The translations under genes and the position numbers were made by a program. A DNA stretch of 37,466 nucleotides from JAVJPJ01 sp040217295 (lineage in GTDB: Bacteria > Pseudomonadota > Alphaproteobacteria > Rhodobacterales > Rhodobacteraceae): NCBI GenBank assembly GCA_964460185.1, contig CAYWTM010000022.1, positions 1 through 37,466 on the forward strand, read 5' to 3'. The number at the start of each line of letters is the position of its first letter. Positions within the stretch are counted from its first letter, which is position 1. Below the pieces are notes generated by a model, which saw only the letters and a list, made by a program, of their open reading frames with translations, had not been told where the DNA came from and did not search any database. This document shows, piece by piece, positions 7,843-15,386 of the stretch.

Positions 7843-8742
7843 TTAGCGGGATCGCCGCTGTCCGGTGATGATATTGAGGTAATTGGCCGCGAATATCAGG
7901 CATGCCCCCACCAGGACGCCCCATTGCAGCGGTTCTTGATAGAACAACATGCCCACGACCGCGATAGCGGGCAGGCGGACGAAATCCATCGGCATGACGA
8001 TCGATGCGGGCGCGATCGACAGGGCCGTGGTCAGGCAGAAATGCGCCAGCAGGCCGCCGCATCCGATGACCAGCAACCACGGCGCCGTCGCCGCCGAAGG
8101 CAGCGCCATATCCCCGTCGATCAGGCACGCGATCAGGCCGATGACCAGCTGCATCGTGGTCAGGTAGAACAAGATGCAGGTGATCGTTTCGGTGCGTGTC
8201 AGCCGTTTGGTCAGGATCGCTGTGGTGGCGAAAAAGATCGCCGCCGTCGCCGCTGTCACCATGCCCATGCTCAGCGGGGCCGCGCCCGGTTGCACGACCA
8301 CAAGCACCCCCACAAAGCCAAGGCCCCCCGCCAGCAGCTTGATCGGTGTCAACCGCTCGCCCAGGAACAGCGCAGCCAGTGCCATGACCCAGAGCGGCGA
8401 GGTGAATTCCAGCGCAAAGACCAGCGCAAGCGGCGCCACCGTGATGGCATAGAACCACAGGTTCTGGCCGGTGAAATGGGCAAGGTTGCGAAAGAAATGC
8501 ACGCCCAGATGTCGGCGTGTGACCTGGTTCAGCGTGCCTGCCGCGCCGCCCACGACAACAACGATGATGAGCCCGATGATCGAACGATACGTCATGAGCT
8601 CGAATGTATCGAGTTCGAAGGCGGCCGCGCGTCCGGCCACGGCCATTGCAGAAAAAGCCAGGATCGCGCCGATCATCCAGACAGCTGCACGCAGGGCCTG
8701 CGCCGGCGCATCCATCCCCCGCGCCTCGGCTTGCTGCGTCAT
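7843..8742 (-). CDS. EamA/DMT-family permease
   Basis: Inner-membrane transporter of the drug/metabolite superfamily, 299 residues with about ten hydrophobic segments arranged as two EamA repeats of five. Visible signs are AVWMIGAILAFSAMAVAG near the N-terminus, the conserved YRSIIGLIIVVVV region of the first repeat, LEFTSPLWVMALAALFLGERL at its end, and YQEPLQWGVLVGACLIFAANY ending the second repeat. The start codon has an AGGGAG ribosome-binding site in the upstream leader. Family members move amino acids, nucleosides, S-adenosylmethionine or other metabolites, and nothing here fixes the substrate. It lies between two outer-membrane protein genes on the same strand but with separating hairpins, so co-function is not implied. 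Confidence 0.85.
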   Translation of the reverse strand: MTQQAEARGMDAPAQALRAAVWMIGAILAFSAMAVAGRAAAFELDTFELMTYRSIIGLIIVVVVGGAAGTLNQVTRRHLGVHFFRNLAHFTGQNLWFYAITVAPLALVFALEFTSPLWVMALAALFLGERLTPIKLLAGGLGFVGVLVVVQPGAAPLSMGMVTAATAAIFFATTAILTKRLTRTETITCILFYLTTMQLVIGLIACLIDGDMALPSAATAPWLLVIGCGGLLAHFCLTTALSIAPASIVMPMDFVRLPAIAVVGMLFYQEPLQWGVLVGACLIFAANYLNIITGQRRSR

Positions 8743-8821
8743 CGGGCGTTCTCCCTTCGGCCCCCCGTCATCGGGTTGCGTCTTCGAAGGTCGGAATGCC
8801 CAGTTTCACGCCAAAGGGCAA

Positions 8822-8845
8822 GCCCGCCCGATCCGTCGGGCGGGC
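8822..8845 (-). terminator. Strong hairpin downstream of the small OMP gene
   Basis: A perfect 10-bp inverted repeat, GCCCGCCCGA and TCGGGCGGGC, with loop TCCG lies 16 bases past the minus-strand stop at 8862. The following minus-strand bases (TTGCCCTTTGG) form only a broken U-tract. Very stable; probably an intrinsic terminator and/or 3'-end protector for an abundant envelope-protein mRNA. Confidence 0.7.
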
Positions 8846-8861
8846 CGATCGCGTAGCGGGA

Positions 8862-9479
8862 TCAGAAGCGCAGACCGAGCCGGAGCGTCAGGGTGTCGAG
8901 GCTGCTTTCGTAGTTGGCGGCACCGCTGGTGCCGTCCACTTCGCGGCCGGTGTAGTCCAGGCCGACAAAGAGATCCTCGTTCAAGTTGTATTCGACGCCA
9001 AGGCCGTAATTGAACCCGTCCATATCGAAGGATCCGCCAGCATCAGTGGCATTCGCAAGCGAATAGCCGACTGCGCCGTAAAACAGCGTGTCGCCGGCGT
9101 CGAAGCCAAGGCGCCCGCGCAGGTCGATGACGTTGTCGACTTCAATGATGTTCATGCCGCCCGCATCCGCGGTGATCCCGTCAAATGCCAGGTAGCGCAA
9201 GTCGCCGCCAAACACGAGATTGTCGCGCTGCCAGTTGTAGCCGACGAACACCCCAAAGGCGCTGCCATCCTCGAAATCCGAAATTGGATCGACGGAAGCC
9301 GTGTTGTTGATCGGACCGCCAAGCCCAAGGCCGAGTTCCACGCCGGCATACAGGCCCTCGAACCCGGTCTGCGCAACGATCACGGGTGGCGGCGGCGGAG
9401 CGGCGTTGCCACCCTCGGCAAGGGCCGCGCCGGTTGCGAAGATCAACGTGGCGGATGTCAGAAGAGCTGTGCGGAGCAT
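8862..9479 (-). CDS. Small outer-membrane beta-barrel protein (Omp25/OmpA-like barrel)
   Basis: 205-residue predicted outer-membrane protein of the eight-strand barrel type common in alphaproteobacteria. The ATG at 9479 gives MLRTALLTSATLIFATGAALA, a clear signal peptide, with GAGG at a suitable distance upstream. A start eight codons earlier (9503) is possible, but the longer open frame to 9923 runs through the AT-rich leader and into mazG and is rejected. After a short proline-rich linker (APPPPPVIV) come alternating strands including GFEGLYAGVELGLGLGG and VFVGYNWQRDNLVFGGDLRY, and the protein ends LRLGLRF, an aromatic C-terminal BAM signal. The role is probably structural; no specific ligand can be inferred. 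Confidence 0.8.
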   Translation of the reverse strand: MLRTALLTSATLIFATGAALAEGGNAAPPPPPVIVAQTGFEGLYAGVELGLGLGGPINNTASVDPISDFEDGSAFGVFVGYNWQRDNLVFGGDLRYLAFDGITADAGGMNIIEVDNVIDLRGRLGFDAGDTLFYGAVGYSLANATDAGGSFDMDGFNYGLGVEYNLNEDLFVGLDYTGREVDGTSGAANYESSLDTLTLRLGLRF

Positions 9480-9795
9480 GGGGAACCTCGAGAACTGGAT
9501 CATTGGATATTTCAGCCGGCATATACCGCCCGGGAATTGAATTGCATTGGGTATCTCTATTTCGATATCCGGGTTATTGCAATTTAGCCACATTTCCCGA
9601 TGCGATGAATAGCCTTTCAATGGGGATTCTTCGTTTGCAATCAATGAATGCGCGGATTCATGCCAAAAGAATTGCACCGTCGCGGTCATCAAATCGTGAA
9701 CGGCAGCCCTGATTGCTCGGGCGCCTGTCCGGGCGGATATGCGTTTGAGTGTCGCGTGTTTTTCGAATGCCCGTCGAATCATCCCCAATGATCCG
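9480..9795 (-). promoter_or_regulatory. AT-rich 316-base leader/promoter region of the small OMP gene
   Basis: This gap between the OMP and mazG starts is clearly richer in A and T than its surroundings, mainly 9535-9690. It has four ATTGCA/TTGCAAT motifs (9541, 9576, 9635, 9671), an inverted repeat ATGAAT-GCGCGG-ATTCAT (9644-9661) and at least three GANTC sites. On the minus strand TTGCAA followed after about 16-17 bases by an AATAGAGA region is a weak promoter candidate. The mRNA may have a long structured 5' leader. I see no gene here. Confidence 0.5.
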
Positions 9796-10602
9796 CTACA
9801 GGCCCGCGTCCTTTGCGTCATCCCAAAGCGCATCCATCTCGGCAAGGTCGCTGTCCTCGGGGCGCTTGCCGCGGGCCGCCAGCGCCGCCTCGATATGGGC
9901 GAAACGACGGGTGAATTTCGCATTGGCGCGCCGCAACGCGGTTTCCGGGTCGACCTTCAGATGGCGCGCAAGGTTGGCCATGACGAACAACAGATCGCCC
10001 ATCTCCTCCTCCCGCTTGTCATGGCCAAGGGTATCGCGGGCCTCAACCAGTTCCTGAGCTTCTTCGGCGATCTTGTCGACGACCATCCCGATCTCGGGCC
10101 AGTCAAAGCCCACCCGCGCCGCGCGTTTTTGCAGCTTTTCGGCGCGCATCAGCGCGGGCAGGCCAAGCGCCACATCCTCCAGCACCCCGCCACGCGCGCG
10201 CGCGGCCCGTTCCGCGGCCTTTACGGTTTCCCAATCGACCGTTTGCTGTTCGGCGGACTTGTCCCGGCTTTCGGTGCCGAACACATGCGGGTGGCGGGCC
10301 ACCATCTTGTCGGCGATCGCCGTGGCGACATCGTCGAAATCGAACAATCCGGCTTCCTCGGCCATCCGGGCATGAAAGACGGACTGGAACAGCAGATCGC
10401 CCAATTCGCCCTTCAACTCGTCCCAGGCCTTTCGGTCGATCGCATCGGATACCTCGTAGGCTTCTTCGATCGTATAGGGTGCGATGGTGGCAAAGGTCTG
10501 TTCCACATCCCACGGGCAGCCGGTTTCCGGATCGCGCAGCGCCGCCATGATGGCGACAAGGCGGTCCATCGGGCTGGCTTGGTCGGGCGCGTGATCGGCC
10601 AT
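9796..10602 (-). CDS. mazG: Nucleoside triphosphate pyrophosphohydrolase MazG
   Basis: House-cleaning enzyme that hydrolyses non-canonical or excess NTPs to NMP and pyrophosphate. The 268-residue product has the tandem MazG fold. The first domain shows CPWDVEQTFATIAPYTIEEAYEV and the metal-binding pattern EL-GDLLFQ. The second repeats the pattern with EEEMGDLLFVMANLARHL. The ending ARGKRPEDSDLAEMDALWDDAKD matches the usual MazG C-terminus. GGAG precedes the ATG by about 10 bases. In alphaproteobacteria mazG often lies near hflX; here it is 3.4 kb away with three minus-strand envelope genes between. Confidence 0.93.
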   Translation of the reverse strand: MADHAPDQASPMDRLVAIMAALRDPETGCPWDVEQTFATIAPYTIEEAYEVSDAIDRKAWDELKGELGDLLFQSVFHARMAEEAGLFDFDDVATAIADKMVARHPHVFGTESRDKSAEQQTVDWETVKAAERAARARGGVLEDVALGLPALMRAEKLQKRAARVGFDWPEIGMVVDKIAEEAQELVEARDTLGHDKREEEMGDLLFVMANLARHLKVDPETALRRANAKFTRRFAHIEAALAARGKRPEDSDLAEMDALWDDAKDAGL

Positions 10603-10668
10603 TGCACGGGTCTCCGGGATCGGTCAGGGTTCGTGGTTTAGAGCCGAGACCTGCCAAGGAGTCCAGCA

Positions 10669-11841
10669 ATGCCCGTCATCAACCGTATCGCCGGACTGGC
10701 CGATGAGATGACCGGGTGGCGGCGGCATCTGCATGCGCATCCGGAACTGGGCGACGCCTGCCACCAGACGGCGCGCTTCGTGGTCGAACGGCTGCGCGAA
10801 TTCGGTGTCGATGAAATCCACGAAGGGTTTGCCAAGACCGGCATCGTCGCCCTGATCCACGGGCAGGGGGCGGGGCCGGTCATCGGTCTGCGCGCCGATA
10901 TGGACGCCCTGCCCATAGCCGAGGAAACCGGCGCGGACCATGCCTCTACCATACCGGGCAAGATGCATGCCTGCGGCCATGACGGGCATACGACGATGCT
11001 GCTTGGCGCGGCCAAGTACCTGTGCGAGACGCGGGCCTTTCGGGGCAGCGTGGCGCTGATCTTTCAACCGGCCGAGGAAACCGGCGGCGGGGCCGAGGTG
11101 ATGGTGGACCAAGGCGTGTTCGACCGGTTCGACATCGCCGAGGTCTATGCTCTGCACAATGCGCCGGGTCTGGATCTGGGCGAGGTCCACACCACGCCGG
11201 GGCCGATCATGGCGGCGGTCGACACCTTCCATATCCATGTCGAGGGCGTCGGCGGTCACGGGGCCACCCCCCATGAAACGGTCGATCCGATCACGGCGGC
11301 GGTGTCGATGGTGCAGGCGATCCAGACCATCGTGTCGCGCAACCATCATGCGCTCGAGGATCTGGTGGTGTCTGTCACGCAGATCCATGCGGGCACGACC
11401 GATAACGTGATCCCCGGCACGGCCTATATCTGCGGCACCGTGCGCACGTTCGATACGGACGTGCAGGCCATGGTGATGCGGCGGCTAAAGGAAATCGTGG
11501 ACGGGCAGGCGGCCAGTTTCGGGCTTGCGGCCCGGCTGGACTACGTCATCGGCTACCCGGCCACGATCAACGACCCCGACGCGGCGCGCTTCGTGGCGGA
11601 GGTCGCCAGGGACGTGGTGGGCGCCGACCAGACGAAAGACAACGCGGGGCGCGAGATGGGGGCCGAGGATTTTTCCTACATGCTTCAGGTGCGTCCGGGG
11701 GCGTATTTCTTCGTGGGAACGGGGCCGGGGGCGGGGCTCCATCATCCGGCCTATGATTTCAACGACGCGGTGTCGCCCATCGGTGCCAGCCTGCTGGCGC
11801 GCATCGCGGAACGTGCCCTGCCCATGGCGGCCGCCGACTAG
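10669..11841 (+). CDS. M20 family amidohydrolase (hippurate hydrolase-like)
   Basis: Predicted metal-dependent amidohydrolase of peptidase family M20D, which removes acyl groups from N-acyl amino acids (hippurate, acetyl- and indoleacetyl-amino acids) in the cytoplasm. Of 390 residues, RRHLHAHPELG (18-28) and the metal site MHACGHDGHTTM (99-110, with Cys102 and His104) are diagnostic, as are QPAEETGGGA (catalytic glutamate near 136-137), the dimerisation-domain histidine in GGHGATPHETVDPI, and GAEDFSYM near the C-terminus. AAGGAG precedes the ATG by seven bases. The gene is divergent from mazG and stands alone, so the physiological substrate is unknown. Confidence 0.88.
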   Translation: MPVINRIAGLADEMTGWRRHLHAHPELGDACHQTARFVVERLREFGVDEIHEGFAKTGIVALIHGQGAGPVIGLRADMDALPIAEETGADHASTIPGKMHACGHDGHTTMLLGAAKYLCETRAFRGSVALIFQPAEETGGGAEVMVDQGVFDRFDIAEVYALHNAPGLDLGEVHTTPGPIMAAVDTFHIHVEGVGGHGATPHETVDPITAAVSMVQAIQTIVSRNHHALEDLVVSVTQIHAGTTDNVIPGTAYICGTVRTFDTDVQAMVMRRLKEIVDGQAASFGLAARLDYVIGYPATINDPDAARFVAEVARDVVGADQTKDNAGREMGAEDFSYMLQVRPGAYFFVGTGPGAGLHHPAYDFNDAVSPIGASLLARIAERALPMAAAD

Positions 11842-11884
11842 GTGCAGGATTGCAGGCCTCCTGCGGGGCCGCGTCCGGGTCCGA

Positions 11885-12400
11885 TCAGTGATCTTCCGCG
11901 CGCAGGTACCTGCGCATCCCGTACAGCAGCGGATCGCCTGAATGGGCGGTCACCACGGCCTCGACCGCGCCGATGCAGATATGGTGCGTGCCGTGGCGTT
12001 CGGCCGAGATCAGGCGGCAGTCGAAACTGACCAGCGCCTCGGCAATGCGCGGCGCGCCTGTCTTGAGGGTTTCAACGCTCACCACGTTGAACTTGTCGCC
12101 GCCGGGCGGAGGGTAGCGCGACGAGAAGACATCCGAGATCTCGGTCTGTCCGGTGCGCAGCACATTGATGCAAAAGCACCCGTTCTCCAACACCAGCGGC
12201 AGCGCCGAGGATGAGGCATTCAGGCAGGTCAGCATCGTCGGTCTCTCGCCATCGGCCGAGATCGACGTCATCGCCGAAACCGTCACCCCGCCACGCCCGG
12301 CCGGACCGTCGGTGGTGACGACGGAAACCGAGGCCGCGGACCGGCTCATCCCTTCGAGAAAGGCATCGCGCAGCGCCTGGTCGGCGGTCTTGTCGGTCAT
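11885..12400 (-). CDS. Flavin reductase-like FMN-binding protein
   Basis: 171-residue protein of the flavin reductase-like domain family (PF01613 type), which uses NAD(P)H to reduce FMN or FAD, usually for a partner monooxygenase. Visible signs are the N-terminal strand SAASVSVVTTDGPAGRGGVTVSAMTSIS, the PTMLTCLNASSSALPLVLENGCFCINVL block that forms the flavin pocket, and the C-terminal HHICIGAVEAVVTAHSGDPLLY strand. The ATG at 12400 begins MTDKTADQA and has GAGGGG about ten bases upstream; the open frame extends to 12511 but without family similarity. No monooxygenase gene is adjacent, so its partner is not shown by context. Confidence 0.85.
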   Translation of the reverse strand: MTDKTADQALRDAFLEGMSRSAASVSVVTTDGPAGRGGVTVSAMTSISADGERPTMLTCLNASSSALPLVLENGCFCINVLRTGQTEISDVFSSRYPPPGGDKFNVVSVETLKTGAPRIAEALVSFDCRLISAERHGTHHICIGAVEAVVTAHSGDPLLYGMRRYLRAEDH

Positions 12401-12544
12401 GTGCTTGGTCCCCTCGGGTCTGTGCGACGCCTTCCTTGCCCGAAGCGGCAGATCGGGGCAAGTGTGGTCGGCAAGTTGCCGGGGCTGGACAGATCCCGGG
12501 TCTGGCGTCATTGCCGGGGCAAAGGTGCGAAAACGGGGGCCATC

Positions 12545-13507
12545 ATGGCATTGGAAGACGCAAAGAACGAGGTCGATGGCGCGATCACCCGCACCGGGTT
12601 GAAGGGGCTGTCGTTCGAGAACGCATTCGCCGGTGCGCCCAGTTTCCTGCGCCGACGCTATACAAAGGACCTGACCGGCGTCGATCTGGCGGTCACCGGC
12701 ATCCCCTTCGACCAGGCGGTCACCAACCGGCCCGGCACCCGGCTTGGGCCGCGCGCGATCCGGGCCGCGTCATCGCTGCAGCCCTATGACCCGCCTTACG
12801 GATGGGACGGGTATTCGCCGCTCGAGGCGCTGGCGATCGCCGATTACGGCGACATGGCCTTTGACTATGCCCACACGGCCGATGTGCCGGCCCGGATCGA
12901 GGCGCATATCGGCGCCATTCTGGATGCTGGTGCTGGCGCGATCACCCTCGGGGGCGATCATTCCATCACCTTGCCGATCCTGCGCGCCCATGCCGCCCGG
13001 CACGGGCCTGTCGCGCTGATCCAGGTGGATGCCCATACCGACACATGGCCCGACGACGACCCGGCGCGGATCGACCACGGCACGTTTTGCTACACCGCCG
13101 TCAAGGAGGGGCTGATCGACGTGGCCGCATCCTCCCATGTCGGCATCCGCACGGTGGTCGACGACAACCTCGGCATTGCCATCCTTGACGCGCGCGCGGT
13201 CCACGAGACAGGCCCGGCCGAAATCGCGGCCCGCGCGCGCGCGCGCGCCGGCGACCGCCCGGTGTATCTGAGCTTTGACATCGATGCGCTGGACCCCGCC
13301 TTTGCACCGGGCACGGGCACGCCGGTCTGGGGCGGTCTGTCGAGCGCGCAGGCCGCCATTTTCCTGCGAGAACTGGCGGGAATCACCCTTGTCGGCGGTG
13401 ACGTGGTCGAGGTTTCGCCCCCCTTCGATCATGCCGACATCACCGCAGTCGCGGCCGCCCATGTGGCGATGGAACTGATCTGCCTTTGGGGCTGGACCCG
13501 GCGCTAG
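12545..13507 (+). CDS. speB: Agmatinase-family ureohydrolase
   Basis: Manganese enzyme splitting agmatine to putrescine and urea, or a related guanidino compound. The 320-residue product carries all ureohydrolase motifs: GGDHS (136-140), DAHTD (162-166) and SFDIDALDPAFAPGTGTP (243-260). Metal ligands by position are His139, Asp162, His164, Asp166, Asp245 and Asp247. The long open frame begins at 12401, but the first stretch is translated spacer; the ATG at 12545 gives the normal N-terminus. Related guanidinobutyrase and guanidinopropionase enzymes share these motifs, so the substrate is probable, not certain. Positions 13232-13248 form an uninterrupted alternating CG run encoding the RARARAG part of the protein. 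Confidence 0.87.
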   Translation: MALEDAKNEVDGAITRTGLKGLSFENAFAGAPSFLRRRYTKDLTGVDLAVTGIPFDQAVTNRPGTRLGPRAIRAASSLQPYDPPYGWDGYSPLEALAIADYGDMAFDYAHTADVPARIEAHIGAILDAGAGAITLGGDHSITLPILRAHAARHGPVALIQVDAHTDTWPDDDPARIDHGTFCYTAVKEGLIDVAASSHVGIRTVVDDNLGIAILDARAVHETGPAEIAARARARAGDRPVYLSFDIDALDPAFAPGTGTPVWGGLSSAQAAIFLRELAGITLVGGDVVEVSPPFDHADITAVAAAHVAMELICLWGWTRR

Positions 13508-13583
13508 AGTGCTGGACGAGTCACCGCCTTTGGCTTATCCCGAACGCAACGGTCCCGGGCCGATCTGCACAGGGTAAAACCAG

Positions 13584-14534
13584 ATGCCACGCAGGCGTGA
13601 GATGAACCAGACCCGCGAGGTCGCGCGAGAGATTTCCTATGCCTCCTCCGCCGTTTCGCGGGGCGGGCGCGCGATGATCCGCGTGATGGAAAACGCGACC
13701 GGGCGGATCAGCCTGATCCGCAAGGCGGCGGGCTACGACCTGGACGTCGGCAATGGCCGCGATTTCTGGCAGGTGATGACCGATCGCTACGGGCTGGAGC
13801 TCAAGGTGGTGGGCGGCAGCCTGTCGAACATTCCGGCCACCGGCCCCGTCATCCTGATCGCCAACCACCCCTATGGGATCCTTGACGGGTTGATGATGGG
13901 CCATATCCTCAGCCAGGCGCGCGGCGATTTCCGCATCCTCGCCCACAGGGTGTTCCGCAAGGCCGAGGATCTGAACCGGATCATCCTGCCCGTCAGCTTT
14001 GACGACTCGAAAGAGGCGCTGGCCCTCAATATCCAGACGCGCAAGGACGCGCTCCGGTTTCTCGAACAGGGCGGTGCGATCGGGATCTTTCCGGGCGGCA
14101 CCGTGTCGACAGCGGCGCGCCCCTTCGGTCAGCCGATGGATCCGGGGTGGCGCAGCTTTACCGCGCGGATGATCGCGAAATCCGACGCCACGGTCGTGCC
14201 GGTGTTTTTCGATGGCCACAACTCGCGCCTGTTCCAGCTGATGAGCCACCTGCATTCCACGCTGCGGATGGGCCTGTTGATCAAGGAATTCAAGGCGCGC
14301 GTGAACAGTCCGGTCGAGGTCGTGGTGGGGGAACCGATCCTGCGCGCCGATCTTGACGCTTTCGCGAATGACAGCAAGGCGATGATGGCCTTTCTGCGCG
14401 AAACCACGTATGCGCTAAGCCCGCGCCCGCTGGATGTGCGCGCGCGCGGATTCGAATTCGAAGACCGGCACCGGGACAAGGATGCGCCGCCGTTGCGTGT
14501 GCGGGGGCGGGGCGGTTTGAAGGACAGATATTGA
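13584..14534 (+). CDS. PlsC-like lysophospholipid acyltransferase
   Basis: Predicted membrane-associated glycerolipid acyltransferase of 316 residues that transfers fatty acyl chains to a lysolipid. The key catalytic motif is NHPYGILD (94-101), an NHx4-5D-type site with His95 and Asp101. The second motif, usually FPEGT, reads FPGGT here (near 173-177), as in the hemolysin-like branch of the family. No long membrane helix is obvious. An ATG six codons in (13602) is an alternative start. The stop is one base before the murI start, so the two are almost certainly co-transcribed. Possible roles include phosphatidic acid or ornithine-lipid synthesis, and sequence alone does not decide. Confidence 0.8.
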   Translation: MPRRREMNQTREVAREISYASSAVSRGGRAMIRVMENATGRISLIRKAAGYDLDVGNGRDFWQVMTDRYGLELKVVGGSLSNIPATGPVILIANHPYGILDGLMMGHILSQARGDFRILAHRVFRKAEDLNRIILPVSFDDSKEALALNIQTRKDALRFLEQGGAIGIFPGGTVSTAARPFGQPMDPGWRSFTARMIAKSDATVVPVFFDGHNSRLFQLMSHLHSTLRMGLLIKEFKARVNSPVEVVVGEPILRADLDAFANDSKAMMAFLRETTYALSPRPLDVRARGFEFEDRHRDKDAPPLRVRGRGGLKDRY

Positions 14535-14535
14535 G

Positions 14536-15354
14536 ATGGCAGTTGGCATCTTTGACAGTGGATTGGGTGGTTTGACGGTGCTGGACGCGGTCCGCAAACG
14601 CCTGCCGGACCTGCCGTTGGTGTATTTCGGCGATAACGCGCACACGCCCTACGGTGTGCGCGACGCCGATGACATCTACGACCTGACCACGAAAGGCGTG
14701 CAGATCCTGTTCGATCAGGGTTGCGACCTGGTGATCCTGGCCTGCAACACGGCCTCGGCCGCCGCCCTGCGCCGGATGCAGGAATCGTGGGTGCCCGAAG
14801 ACAAGCGTGTTCTGGGCGTCTTCGTGCCACTGATCGAGGCACTGACCGAGCGGTCATGGGGCGACAATTCCCCGCCGCGCAACGTGGCCGTCGAAACGGT
14901 CGCGCTCTTTGCAACGCCCGCCACCGTATCCAGCCGCGCATTCCAGCGCGAACTGGCGTTTCGGGCCATCGGCGTCGACGTGGAGGCGCAGCCCTGCGCG
15001 GGCGTCGTGGACGCGATCGAGATGGGCGATATGATCCTCGCCGATGCGCTGGTCCGGTCCCATGTCGAGGCGTTGATGCGGCGGATGCCGAAACCCCAGG
15101 CGGCGATCCTGGGCTGCACCCACTATCCGCTGGTCGAGGACGTGTTCCGCGAGGCGCTTGGCCCCGATGTGGCGGTCTATTCGCAGCCCGACCTGGTGGC
15201 GGCGGCCTTGGCCGATTATCTCGAACGGCGCCCTGAAAAGATCGGGGCGGGCAGGGATTCGATGTTCCTGACCTCGGGCGATCCGAAATCCGTCTCCAAC
15301 AAGGCGACACAGTTCTTGCGACGAAAGATCGAATTTTCTGCCGCAGAAACTTGA
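14536..15354 (+). CDS. murI: Glutamate racemase
   Basis: Cytoplasmic enzyme making D-glutamate for peptidoglycan. The 272-residue product begins MAVGIFDSGLGGLTVL, the standard N-terminus with the Asp-Ser pair at 7-8. It contains FGDNAHTPYG (31-40) and both catalytic cysteines, Cys70 in ACNTAS and Cys194 in GCTHYP. Length is normal. It follows the acyltransferase gene with one base between and precedes argC by 32 bases. All are on the plus strand and may form a loose operon with ccmE. Confidence 0.96.
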   Translation: MAVGIFDSGLGGLTVLDAVRKRLPDLPLVYFGDNAHTPYGVRDADDIYDLTTKGVQILFDQGCDLVILACNTASAAALRRMQESWVPEDKRVLGVFVPLIEALTERSWGDNSPPRNVAVETVALFATPATVSSRAFQRELAFRAIGVDVEAQPCAGVVDAIEMGDMILADALVRSHVEALMRRMPKPQAAILGCTHYPLVEDVFREALGPDVAVYSQPDLVAAALADYLERRPEKIGAGRDSMFLTSGDPKSVSNKATQFLRRKIEFSAAET

Positions 15355-15386
15355 TCTTTCAATAGCTTGCAAAGCGACCTTCAACC

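Noticed and set aside
9480..9923. N-terminal extension of the small outer-membrane protein into the leader
   Set aside because: The added 148 residues precede a perfect signal peptide and overlap mazG; they would block secretion.
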